Part shown: positions 56,648 to 64,000 of the stretch, piece after piece
How positions within the stretch are numbered: position 1 is the first letter of the stretch
How the letters are laid out: each line of letters opens with the position of its first letter
Assembly: GCF_000337095.1 (NCBI RefSeq)
Contig: NZ_AOIV01000041.1
Location: forward strand, 281,307 to 345,306
Direction of reading: 5' to 3'
Length of the DNA: 64,000 bases
Source: Halogeometricum pallidum JCM 14848
Lineage (GTDB): Archaea > Halobacteriota > Halobacteria > Halobacteriales > Haloferacaceae
Translations under genes and position numbers: made by a program
Notes under the pieces: generated by a model
Databases searched by the model: none
Seen by the model: the letters and a program-made list of their open reading frames with translations, nothing else
What the model was told of the DNA's origin: nothing

Positions 56648-57478
56648 TTACCAGGGGGCGAAGTCGGGGTCGATCTGCCGCTCCGAGCGGCCGAGGTCGT
56701 CGATGCGCTCGATTTCCTCGTCGTCGAGTTCGACGCGCAGCGACTCCCAGTTGTCCTGGATGTGGTCCTCGCCGGTCGCTTTCGGGATGGCGGTGACGCC
56801 CTTCTCACGGAGCCACGCCAGCGACACCTGCGCCTCGCTGACGCCGTGTTCGTCGGCTATCTCGCCGAGGTCCTCGTCGTCGAACACCGCACCGCGGGCC
56901 AGCGGTGAGTAGGCGACGACTTCGATGTCGTGCTCCTCGCAGACCGAGCGGATCTCCTCCTGCTGGAAGAGGGGGTGCAGTTCGACCTGGTTTGCGAAGA
57001 CGGGCGCCTCGGAGTGCTCGAGGGCCTCTTCGATGTTCTCCGGTTCGAAGTTGCTGATCCCGATGCGGTCTATCTTGCCTTCCTCGTGCAGTTCGTTCAG
57101 CGCGCGGAAGGTCTCTTCGGGGTCGTACTCGCCGGCCGGCCAGTGGATGTACAGCAGGTCCACCGAGTCGACGCCGAGTTTCTCGAGGCTCTCCTCCGTC
57201 GAGGAGAGCACGTCGTCGTACGCGAGGTTCGCCTTCCACACTTTCGTGGCGAGGAAGACGTCCTCCCGTGGCACGTTGGCGCTCTCGATTCCCTCACCGA
57301 CGTGTTCTTCGTTGTCGTAGGCTTGGGCGGTGTCGATGTGACGGTAGCCCATGTTCAGGGCCGTCTCGACCGCCTTCGCGCAGTCTTCGGGGTCCTCGTT
57401 CTGCCACGTGCCGAGACCGAGCATCGGCATTCCGTTCGCTCGTGGCACGTCCGTTTCGGTGAGAGACTGCTCAGACAT
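56648..57478 (-). CDS. Aldo/keto reductase
   Basis: This 276-residue (beta/alpha)8 enzyme reduces aldehydes or ketones with NAD(P)H. The catalytic tetrad is Asp49, Tyr54, Lys79 and His112 (GYRHIDTAQAYDN; LATKVW; LLYIHWP). The C-terminal IPKATGEDHIQDNW segment binds the cofactor phosphate. The ATG at 57478 (MSEQSLTETDV) is the family-like start; an in-frame start at 57541 adds 21 residues of low complexity. A TATA-like CTTTTG lies about 27-30 bases upstream. Confidence 0.93.
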   Translation of the reverse strand: MSEQSLTETDVPRANGMPMLGLGTWQNEDPEDCAKAVETALNMGYRHIDTAQAYDNEEHVGEGIESANVPREDVFLATKVWKANLAYDDVLSSTEESLEKLGVDSVDLLYIHWPAGEYDPEETFRALNELHEEGKIDRIGISNFEPENIEEALEHSEAPVFANQVELHPLFQQEEIRSVCEEHDIEVVAYSPLARGAVFDDEDLGEIADEHGVSEAQVSLAWLREKGVTAIPKATGEDHIQDNWESLRVELDDEEIERIDDLGRSERQIDPDFAPW

Positions 57479-57583
57479 AACACCTGAAACGAGGGGTGTC
57501 AACGCAAAAGTCGTTGTGACAGACGCGTCAGCGTGTCGCAAACGCGCCGTCGCGTGCGCTTCGGTGCGGAGGGAGGTTGAGAG

Positions 57584-58951
57584 TCAGTACTTCGGGTCGG
57601 CATCGATGAGAGCGTAGAGGTCGTCCATCACCGCGTCGCGCGCCTCCTGCCACGCGTCGAAGCCGCGGGGCGAGGAGGGGTAGGCGTTGTAGTGGCGCGT
57701 TATCTCGGCGGCGCGCTTTCTAACCCGATACAGTTCGTACAGCGAATCCCAGTGGCCGAACGTCTTCACCAGCGTCTCCAGTTTGAGTCCGAGGCTCATA
57801 TCCGAGGAACCGCTGCTGAGCGAGTCCATCAACTGCTGACCGGGGACCGAAGAGACCATCTCCACCAGTTCGTCCACGTCGTTCGACATCCCCCAGATGT
57901 TGTACAGGTCGACAGCGGCGAAGCGCTTGCCGAAACTCGTCATCACGTCGCGGTTGTACTCCCAGAGGTTCGCCTCGCTCACGTCGCCCTCGGAGATGGC
58001 GCGCACGGCGTGTTTGGCCGCCCAGTGAGCCGACTTCGCCGCCCCCGGGATGCCGCCGCCGGTGGTGGGGTTGACGTGGCCCGCCGAGTCGCCCGCGGCG
58101 ATGAAGCCGTCGGCGACGGCGGAGTCGTAGGGGCGGCGCGTCGGAAGGGCCGCGCCGAGTTTGTCTGTCACGGTCCCGTCTTTCAACTCGGGTCGAGACC
58201 GGATGTCCCGCTTGAGCGTGTCGACGAGTTTCATCGGTTCCTCGGTCATCTGGAAGCCGAGACCGACGTTTATCTCCGTGGCGGTCCGGGGGAAATACCA
58301 GAGGTAGCCGAGTTCCTCGGTCGGTTTGAAGACGATGGCGTCGTCGTAGTCGACCGGTTCGGGTACCTCGATGACCTCGCGGTACGCCGAGCAGAACTGC
58401 GAGTAGGAGACGTTCGTGTCGAACCGGCTGGCGGAGAAGTCGGCTTTGTCCTGCAGGATAGAGAGCGCGCCCGCACCGTCGATGGTCACGTCGGCTTCGT
58501 ACTCGACGACGTCGCCCTTCCGCTTGGCGCGGACGCCCGTCACTCGGCCGTCGTCGTCCTGCGTCACGTCCTGCACGACGGTGTCGTAGTGCATCTCCGT
58601 GCCGAGGCGTTCGGCCTCTTCGAGGATTATCTCGCCGTAGCGCTTCCGGTCGAGGACGGCGCCGGGAGCGCGGAACGGGACGTCGAGGTCGTCGCCGACC
58701 GGGTTCTCGAACACCGCGCGGGTGAGGTTCTGGTTCGTGAACGACTCCTCTTTCAGGTAGTCGAGGTCGATGACGTCGGGAAAGGTGCTCGTGCCCTTGA
58801 TGGCGTCGCCACAGGCGATGTGGCCCGCTTCCTCCTCCGATTTCCGTTCGAGGAGGACGACGTCGAGTCCCTCCGACGCCGCTGTGGCCGCGGCGAAGGC
58901 TCCCGCTGTCCCTCCCCCGACGACGACCATATCGTAGGCTTCCGCTGGCAT
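57584..58951 (-). CDS. Geranylgeranyl reductase family flavoprotein
   Basis: This 455-residue FAD enzyme has the N-terminal GGGTAGAFAAATAASEG dinucleotide fold, the Cys motif HIACGDAIKG, the substrate-side SAYREVIEV region, and the GFIAAGDSAGHVNPTTGGG FAD motif. It saturates geranylgeranyl chains of archaeal membrane lipids or of menaquinone/other isoprenoids. Several paralogs occur in haloarchaea, so it need not be the main archaeol reductase. An AT-rich ttattttta lies about 27-35 bases before the ATG. Confidence 0.9.
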   Translation of the reverse strand: MPAEAYDMVVVGGGTAGAFAAATAASEGLDVVLLERKSEEEAGHIACGDAIKGTSTFPDVIDLDYLKEESFTNQNLTRAVFENPVGDDLDVPFRAPGAVLDRKRYGEIILEEAERLGTEMHYDTVVQDVTQDDDGRVTGVRAKRKGDVVEYEADVTIDGAGALSILQDKADFSASRFDTNVSYSQFCSAYREVIEVPEPVDYDDAIVFKPTEELGYLWYFPRTATEINVGLGFQMTEEPMKLVDTLKRDIRSRPELKDGTVTDKLGAALPTRRPYDSAVADGFIAAGDSAGHVNPTTGGGIPGAAKSAHWAAKHAVRAISEGDVSEANLWEYNRDVMTSFGKRFAAVDLYNIWGMSNDVDELVEMVSSVPGQQLMDSLSSGSSDMSLGLKLETLVKTFGHWDSLYELYRVRKRAAEITRHYNAYPSSPRGFDAWQEARDAVMDDLYALIDADPKY

Positions 58952-59093
58952 GTTATCTCTCTTTTTCCCGGCCCGTCATAAAAATAAACCGTATCACCGG
59001 TTCGCGCCGCCTATCTTGCCTCCTTTCAGGGGGCGCGAACTGTCGCTAACTTTACCACGTCACACGATGACACGTTCGTCGAGGTGACAAAAT

Positions 59094-59282
59094 ATGTCAC
59101 AACTGACGGCCGACAACACCAACGCGTTCGCGCACCGTATCGCCGGCGATTCGCTCGTCTACGACTGTCCGGACTGTGAGTTCGGGGAGGTGCTGGTGAC
59201 GCACCTCATCGAGTCCGAGGACGCCCGCTGTCTCGACTGCGGCGCCCGGTACCGCCTACACGTCGAACGGGTCGACGCCTGA
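59094..59282 (+). CDS. Small zinc-ribbon protein
   Basis: This 62-residue protein has two Cys pairs (YDCPDCEF and RCLDCGARY) forming a zinc ribbon, with short helical flanks. A gaggtg ribosome-site-like sequence (59081-59086) lies eight bases before the ATG. It is divergent from the geranylgeranyl reductase. It is a typical one-domain haloarchaeal zinc-finger of unknown partner (DUF7838-like, from memory). Confidence 0.75.
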   Translation: MSQLTADNTNAFAHRIAGDSLVYDCPDCEFGEVLVTHLIESEDARCLDCGARYRLHVERVDA

Positions 59283-59346
59283 CGGCCGACCGGAGGCGCC
59301 CCCCGCGAGGGGAAACGGTCATGCCCGCACCCGACGTGTTGGTCGT

Positions 59347-59988
59347 ATGTTTCGTGGGTCGGTACCGCTCGTCAGTGTCGTCCTCGTCGTCGCCCTCGCC
59401 GGGTGCCTCGGAACGCTCGCCAGCGCGGACGCCGGCGCCACGTCGGTTCCGACGGCGGCCTACGAACGCGAGGGTTACGTCGCGGGCAACGAGACGAGCG
59501 TCCCCCTCCGATTCCCCGTCGGCGTCGCGGGCGTCGGCGGCGAGGTGGCGGTGACGAGCCACGTCGCGGGCTACTCGCGGACGACCGCCGAGAACGAGAC
59601 GGCGGCGTTCCTCCTCCTCACGACGCCGAACGCACGCGTGGGCGGCGTCTCGGTCAATCCCCTCCGCGGGGCGACGGACCCGACGCTCGTGCGCACGGGG
59701 TTGGAGTTCGTCGGTACGGCCCGGACGCTCGGGAACGTAGAGAACGTCACCGACCTCCGCGAACTCGCTTCGGAGGAGGTCGAACTGCTCGACGAGACGA
59801 CGACGCTGACGACGTACGCCGGCGTCGTCGACACCGAGGCCGGCCGCGCCGACGTCCGCGTCCACGTCGCCGTCGTCGAGTCCGAGGAGGACGTGGTCCT
59901 CGCCCTCTCGGTGCACCCGGCGTCGATAGACGAACGCGCCGCCGTCAGTCGAATGCTCGCCGCGGCCGAACACCGGGCGACGCGGTAA
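59347..59988 (+). CDS. Haloarchaeal lipoprotein (DUF6517-like)
   Basis: This 213-residue protein has a signal peptide with lipobox VVALAGC (Cys20), so it is likely exported and lipid-anchored. The mature domain is beta-rich with repeated strand/turn pattern (YEREGYVAGNETSVPLRFP in parts; TEAGRADVRVHVAVVESEEDVV in parts). It resembles the DUF6517 family of haloarchaeal lipoproteins, from memory. The ATG at 59347 gives a normal signal length. Function unknown. Confidence 0.75.
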   Translation: MFRGSVPLVSVVLVVALAGCLGTLASADAGATSVPTAAYEREGYVAGNETSVPLRFPVGVAGVGGEVAVTSHVAGYSRTTAENETAAFLLLTTPNARVGGVSVNPLRGATDPTLVRTGLEFVGTARTLGNVENVTDLRELASEEVELLDETTTLTTYAGVVDTEAGRADVRVHVAVVESEEDVVLALSVHPASIDERAAVSRMLAAAEHRATR

Positions 59989-60272
59989 CGGCGGCGGTTC
60001 GGGTTTTCGTTCTAGTTTCGGGTTCGTCGTTCCCCGTTCGTCAGACCTTCGGCCACCGCTCACCCCTCGGTGTCGAGCACGCCGGCGACGAGGCCGACGC
60101 CGGGACCGCTGTGACGGCTTCGGGCGGCCGATTCGCGGCGCTCTCCGGTGCGTCGTTCCTCGGTGGTGCGCGCTCGTGCGTCGTCCGACGGTACGAGGGG
60201 TGTTGTCACTCCCGTGGTCACGGTCGCTATTTATATTGGCGTACCTTGGATATAATTGTGACTTCTCCTCTC

Positions 60273-60620
60273 ATGGAACGAGATGCGATGTACGGGATCT
60301 TACGACACCCGTTCAGACGCGCCGTCGTCGCCGCGGGCGACGCCCTCCGCGCCCCGATGTCTCTCTCCGGAACGGCCGACGCGGTGATGGATGCGTTGGC
60401 GTCAGCCCCCGGACCGGGAGCGCCCGGCGCCCCGCGGGCGGTACCGAACCTCGAACTTCAACTGCACCACACGCACCTCCCGAAACTCGACGCCGCCGGC
60501 GTCATCGCGTACGACGCGGACGAACAGACCGTCGTCGACGTGGACGAGGCGGCCGTGGTGCGACTGTCGGGCGTGTCCGAGACGCTCGCCGCCGAGTGCG
60601 CGGATGCGCTAAGCGACTGA
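60273..60620 (+). CDS. DUF7344-like winged-helix protein
   Basis: This 115-residue protein matches the haloarchaeal DUF7344 pattern: ILRHPFRRAVV at the start and the LHHTHLPKLDAAGVIAYDADEQTV segment (in parts) typical of its winged helix, with the AMPMSLSG-like region (APMSLSGTADAVMDAL) between. Such proteins are DNA-binding regulators of unknown targets. The ATG at 60273 is about 27 bases after a TATA-like ttggatataa. It precedes the korBA operon on the opposite strand. Confidence 0.75.
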   Translation: MERDAMYGILRHPFRRAVVAAGDALRAPMSLSGTADAVMDALASAPGPGAPGAPRAVPNLELQLHHTHLPKLDAAGVIAYDADEQTVVDVDEAAVVRLSGVSETLAAECADALSD

Positions 60621-60714
60621 GCGACGCAGGGCATCACCCACCCGCCGGCTGAATCGCTCGGGAGGCGGAAAACGGAAGAGACGAGACGTGGCGCGTCCGA
60701 ATCGCGCTACGCGC

Positions 60715-61578
60715 TCAGTAGAACTCGCGGACGAGGTCCATCGCGCCCTCCGGCGCGCCCTCGTCGACGTCGGACATGTTCTCGGTGACGCCGTGCTTCT
60801 CGCCGTACGGCACCGATTCCTCGTTCTGCCAGACGACGCCCTGAAACTCCTTATCGGCGTCGAGGATGGCGTCCTTGGCGGCGTCGTAGTCGGTCGGGTC
60901 GTGGCCCTCTTCGGCGAGGTCCACGAGGCTGTCGCGGAAGTAGTCGTACGTGTCCACGTCGTTGAACGTCACGCACGGGCTGAACACGTTGACGAAGCCG
61001 AAGCCGTCGTGCTCGATGGCCTTCTGGACGATTTCGGCGTGTCGCTGCGCGTCCGTGGAGAACGACTGGGCGATGAACGTTGCGCCCGACGCGAGGGCGA
61101 GAGCCATCGGGTTGACCGGGGGCTGTTGCGGTCCATCGGGCGTCGTGGACGTCTCGAAGTCCTCGCGCGAGGTGGGCGACGCCTGCCCCTTCGTCAGCCC
61201 GTAGATGCGGTTGTCCATCACGACGTACGTCATGTCGACGTTGCGCCGGACGGCGTGGACGAAGTGGCCCGCGCCGATGGAGTAGCCGTCGCCGTCGCCG
61301 CCCGCGACCATCACTTCGAGGTCGGGGTTGGCGAGTTTGACGCCCGCGCCGACGGGCAAGGCGCGTCCGTGGACGCCGTGGAGGGCGTACGAGTGCATGT
61401 ACGTCCCGATTTTACCGGAACAGCCGATGCCGGCGACGACGAACGTGTTGTCGGGGTCGTTGCCGGTGTTCGCGAGGGCTTTCATCATGCCGTTCATGGT
61501 GCCGAAGTCGCCGCATCCGGGACACCACGTCGGTTGCTTGTCGGATTTAAAGTCCGTGAATCGGATTTCGGAGCTCAT
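60715..61578 (-). CDS. korB: 2-oxoacid:ferredoxin oxidoreductase beta subunit
   Basis: This 287-residue TPP-binding subunit has the cluster Cys in WCPGCGD (Cys19, Cys22), GCSGKIG (Cys53) and the later SPCVTF Cys, and the TPP/Mg motif GDGD (94-97) with Asn123. It oxidises 2-oxoglutarate (or pyruvate) and reduces ferredoxin. It follows korA by three bases (korA stop at 61582). I name it kor rather than por from remembered gene order in Haloferax; the substrate is not visible in the sequence. Confidence 0.93.
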   Translation of the reverse strand: MSSEIRFTDFKSDKQPTWCPGCGDFGTMNGMMKALANTGNDPDNTFVVAGIGCSGKIGTYMHSYALHGVHGRALPVGAGVKLANPDLEVMVAGGDGDGYSIGAGHFVHAVRRNVDMTYVVMDNRIYGLTKGQASPTSREDFETSTTPDGPQQPPVNPMALALASGATFIAQSFSTDAQRHAEIVQKAIEHDGFGFVNVFSPCVTFNDVDTYDYFRDSLVDLAEEGHDPTDYDAAKDAILDADKEFQGVVWQNEESVPYGEKHGVTENMSDVDEGAPEGAMDLVREFY

Positions 61579-61581
61579 AGT

Positions 61582-63327
61582 TCAGGCCTCCAGCGTCTGC
61601 TTGATGTCCTCTGCGAGTTCGTCCGCCTTGAACCGGACACCGTTGTATTTGTTCACGCGCTTGACGCGTGTAAGTGTGTCGTGCTCGACGACGTCGGCGA
61701 ACTGCCCCGTGGCGTTACACTCGACGACGACGACTTCGTCGGCGTTCTCGAACGCCTCGTTCAGGTCGAAGCGCGGGAACATATACGGGATAGAGAGGAA
61801 GCGCACGTCGACGCCGTCCTCCTCGAGGAGGTCGATGGCCTCGACCATCGCACCCTCGTTCGAGCCCCACGAGATGACGAGGTTGTCGGAGTCGGGGTCG
61901 CCGAACTCGCGCGGACTCCAGTCCTCTTCGTTCCTCGCCGTCTCGACTTTCCGGTTGCGCTTGTCGACCTGTTCGATGCGCATCTCCGTGTCCTCGGTCC
62001 GTCGGCCGAGTTCGTCGTGTTCGAGGCCCGTGGACATGTGCGCGCCCTCGCCGGTGCCGGGGAACGCGCGCGGCGAGACGCCGTCGTCGGTGAGGGCGTG
62101 GGGCTGGAACTGCCCCTTCTCGTTCTGCCACTCGGAGATGGTGTCGTCGTCGACGACCTTCCCGCGGTCGATTTCGACCTCGTCCATGTCGAACTCCTCG
62201 GGGGAGAACGTCTGCTCTGTGACCGCCAGCGACAGGTCGGCGGTGAGGTAGACGGGCGTCTGGTACTTCTCGGCGAGGTTGAACGCCTCAACGGTCTTCC
62301 AGAAGCACTCGGAGATGGTGGTCGGCGCGAGGACGAACCGCGGTATCTCGCCGTGACCGCCGTACAGGAGCATATCCAGGTCGCCCTGCTCCTGTTTCGT
62401 CGGCATCCCCGTGGAGGGACCCGAGCGCATCACGTCGCAGATGACGAGGGGGGTCTCCGAGGTGGCGACCAGCCCGAACGTCTCGGTCATCAGGTCGATG
62501 CCCGGCCCGGAGGTGGCGGTCATCGACCGCGCGCCGGCCCGCGCCGCCCCGAGGGCGAGGTTGATGGCCGACAGTTCGTCCTCCGCCTGGACGACGTGGC
62601 CGCCGAAGTTCTGGATGCGGCCGGTCAGATACTCCATCACGTCCGTCGCGGGCGTGATGGGATAGCCGGCGTAGAACTTACAGCCGGCGGCGATGGCGCC
62701 CATCCCGATGGCCTCGTCGCCGTTCAGGAGGACGTAGTCCTCGTCGGTCGTCTCGAGGTCGTAATCGAAGTCGTGGTCGTACTCGTCGCCGACGTAGTCC
62801 TGGCCCTTCCGGGCCGCTTCCTTGTTGTTGTCGACGAGCTGTTGACCTTTCGACCCGAAGCGTTTCTCCAGTGCGCTGTCGAGGTTCTCGATGGGGAACT
62901 CCGCGACTTCGCACGCCGCGCCGAGCGCGACGACGTTTCGCATGATTGCCCCACCGGCTTCCTCGGCGAGTCGCTTGAGGGGGACCTCCAGCCCGATCAT
63001 CCCCTCGGGTATCTCGACGTCCTCCATCGTGGTCCGCTCACCGTCGTAGATGATGACGGAACCCTCGTGGAGTTCGTCGAGGTTCTCCTCGATGGTGCGG
63101 GGGGTCAGCGCGATGAGCACGTCGAGTCTGTCGACGACGCTCTGCACCGGGTCCACCGCCGTTCGGACCTTGTACGCCGTGTACCCGCCGCGGATACGAG
63201 ACGCGAAGTCCTTCGAGGTGAAGACGTGTCGTCCAGCCCGAGAGAGTGCCTGGGCAAAGATCTTCCCCGTCGAATCGATGCCATCGCCGGCTTCCCCGCC
63301 GATGGCCCAGTTGAAGTCCGCAGGCAT
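61582..63327 (-). CDS. korA: 2-oxoacid:ferredoxin oxidoreductase alpha subunit (gamma-alpha fusion)
   Basis: This 581-residue protein fuses the gamma domain (GGEAGDGIDSTGKIFAQAL; SRIRGGYTAYKVR) to the alpha domain (YPITPATDVMEYL; TSGPGIDLMTE; PTKQEQGDL). It binds CoA and 2-oxoacid with KorB and reduces ferredoxin, linking the citric-acid cycle to low-potential electron transfer. The ATG at 63327 (MPADFNWAIGG) is the usual start; an upstream in-frame start at 63495 adds unlikely residues. The promoter lies behind tandem inverted repeats at 63359-63386. Confidence 0.93.
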   Translation of the reverse strand: MPADFNWAIGGEAGDGIDSTGKIFAQALSRAGRHVFTSKDFASRIRGGYTAYKVRTAVDPVQSVVDRLDVLIALTPRTIEENLDELHEGSVIIYDGERTTMEDVEIPEGMIGLEVPLKRLAEEAGGAIMRNVVALGAACEVAEFPIENLDSALEKRFGSKGQQLVDNNKEAARKGQDYVGDEYDHDFDYDLETTDEDYVLLNGDEAIGMGAIAAGCKFYAGYPITPATDVMEYLTGRIQNFGGHVVQAEDELSAINLALGAARAGARSMTATSGPGIDLMTETFGLVATSETPLVICDVMRSGPSTGMPTKQEQGDLDMLLYGGHGEIPRFVLAPTTISECFWKTVEAFNLAEKYQTPVYLTADLSLAVTEQTFSPEEFDMDEVEIDRGKVVDDDTISEWQNEKGQFQPHALTDDGVSPRAFPGTGEGAHMSTGLEHDELGRRTEDTEMRIEQVDKRNRKVETARNEEDWSPREFGDPDSDNLVISWGSNEGAMVEAIDLLEEDGVDVRFLSIPYMFPRFDLNEAFENADEVVVVECNATGQFADVVEHDTLTRVKRVNKYNGVRFKADELAEDIKQTLEA

Positions 63328-63358
63328 GTGGGTGAGGGGTACCCATGGCCCGATGAAA

Positions 63359-63386
63359 AGCCTTCTGAAAGGCACTGAAAACAGTG
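63359..63386. promoter_or_regulatory. Tandem inverted repeats upstream of korA
   Basis: GCCTT-CTGA-AAGGC and CACTG-AAAA-CAGTG follow one another directly, the last C of the first being the first C of the second (63360-63373 and 63373-63386). A minus-strand TATA-like CTTTTC (63354-63360) overlaps the first. This is a plausible operator for the kor operon. Confidence 0.4.
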
Positions 63387-63618
63387 AAAAACTCGATTCC
63401 CCGAAACACGGTCTGTACTCAATCGTGCAGCCATTTCTTACCTCGCTCGAGGGCGGTTCCCGAACGTCGCTCGGGTATCGTTCCCCGTTCGTCAACTCCG
63501 TCGTCGGTCGCGCTCGACCCCCCGCCGTTCGACTCTCGGTTCGGCCCCCGGGCCCCGCCCGCTCTCGACCGCCGCCGGGATGGTAAGACCCTTCGGCGGT
63601 GCCGACGAATCCGAGGAC

Positions 63619-63967
63619 ATGGACGCCACAGTCGTCGTCACCGAGGTCCGCGACGTCGGACCGGACACCGTCGCCATCGAGTTCGAGACTCCAGACGGGT
63701 TCGAGGCCGACCCCGGCCAGTTCGTGAAACTCTCCGGAACCGTCGACGGCGAGGAGTACGACCGCTTCTACACGCTGTCCTCACCGGACGTGCAGGAAAC
63801 TTTCGAGGTCACCGTCGGCCTCGACCCCGAGGAGGCCGGCCCGTTCAGTCGACACCTGGTGAACCTGGAAGCGGGCGACGAACTCGGCGTCTCCGGTCCC
63901 TTCGGTCGGAGCTACTACAAGGGAGAATCCCGCGTCGTCGTCCTCGCCGGCGGCCCCGGCATCGGCC
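63619..63967 (+). CDS. FAD-binding oxidoreductase (ferredoxin reductase-like), 3'-truncated by adapter
   Basis: The visible ~116 residues are the FAD domain of a ferredoxin-NADP+ reductase-like enzyme (GQFVKLSG, YDRFYTLSSPD for FAD binding, GPFGRSYY) and the start of the NAD(P) domain (VVVLAGGPGIGP). The natural sequence stops where the mosaic-end adapter begins, so the gene's 3' part is missing and the frame's last residues (VSYTHL) are artefact. By analogy with Haloferax it lies next to kor and may exchange electrons with ferredoxin. Confidence 0.85.
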
Positions 63968-64000
63968 CTGTCTCTTATACACATCTCTGATGGCGCGAGG
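63968..64000 (+). other. Sequencing-library adapter (transposase mosaic end plus old Nextera/454 A sequence)
   Basis: Bases 63968-63986 are the exact 19-base reverse complement of the Tn5 transposase mosaic end (CTGTCTCTTATACACATCT). They are followed by CTGATGGCGCGAGG, the reverse complement start of the 454 primer A/early Nextera adapter (GCCTCCCTCGCGCCATCAG). This is library DNA left at the contig end, not genome. Confidence 0.97.

Noticed and set aside
60688..63378. Plus-strand open frame of about 896 residues opposite korB/korA
   Set aside because: It is antisense to two genes with full cofactor motifs. Its sequence is Arg/Val/Asp-rich with no recognisable domain.

Overview
The window is a stretch of haloarchaeal chromosome. 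The evidence is the high GC content with acidic proteins (many Asp/Glu-rich tails and inserts), leaderless-type promoters with a TATA-like box about 27 bases before the start codon, and archaea-specific genes: the proteasome-activating nucleotidase PAN, the KH/beta-CASP factor aCPSF1, a geranylgeranyl reductase, halocyanin, two-subunit 2-oxoacid:ferredoxin oxidoreductase, Mre11/Rad50 and a family B DNA polymerase. The gene order (halocyanin/cytochrome b cluster, pan, mre11-rad50, polB, sufCBD, gltB, proS, aCPSF1, mgsA, korAB) resembles what I remember of the Haloferax volcanii region around HVO_0837-HVO_0889, so a member of the Haloferacales is likely. I could not run a comparison. The last 33 bases are not genomic. 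They are a transposase mosaic end plus old Nextera/454-type adapter, so the window ends at a contig edge.

Layout. 1-9256: a partial S9 peptidase, a GAF/PAS sensor, the methylmalonyl-CoA mutase small subunit with its MeaB chaperone, an alpha/beta hydrolase, a thiolase/DUF35 pair, an M28 peptidase and a degenerate NAD-kinase-like protein. 9346-14842: a respiratory operon on the minus strand (halocyanin, cytochrome b6-like PetB, subunit IV-like PetD and several small membrane proteins) with related membrane genes beside it and no Rieske gene. 14861-20438: endonuclease III, a response regulator, a large PAS/GAF histidine kinase and PAN. 20577-25555: a winged-helix gene behind a striking inverted repeat, an unknown gene, mre11 and rad50, probably one operon.

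25590-33406: small haloarchaeal proteins, polB and the sufCBD iron-sulfur assembly operon. 33527-40888: a GH13 glycosidase, a ferritin-like/DtxR-type metal pair, a zinc-ribbon protein, a tRNA-Gln preceded by a structured element that copies its acceptor end, a lipid-kinase-like protein, an AlaX-type editing protein, an HD hydrolase and a sugar-nucleotide epimerase-like protein. 40986-47633: ferredoxin/NAD(P)H-type glutamate synthase (gltB) behind an AT-rich repeat-containing promoter, a small PRC-barrel-like protein and proS. 47905-58951: haloarchaeal unknowns, aCPSF1, methylglyoxal synthase, a second HhH-GPD glycosylase, DUF371, a coiled-coil protein with a complex upstream region, a gene remnant, DUF373, an aldo/keto reductase and geranylgeranyl reductase. 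59094-64000: a zinc-ribbon protein, a lipoprotein, a DUF7344-like winged helix, korB/korA and a truncated ferredoxin reductase-like gene running into adapter.

Most of the window is core housekeeping DNA. I see no prophage, insertion sequence, CRISPR array or defence island. The less-explained material is regulatory: the inverted repeat before the winged-helix/mre11/rad50 genes, repeats in the gltB, suf and kor promoters, three short leader ORFs placed exactly at predicted leaderless 5' ends, and the tRNA-like hairpin before tRNA-Gln.
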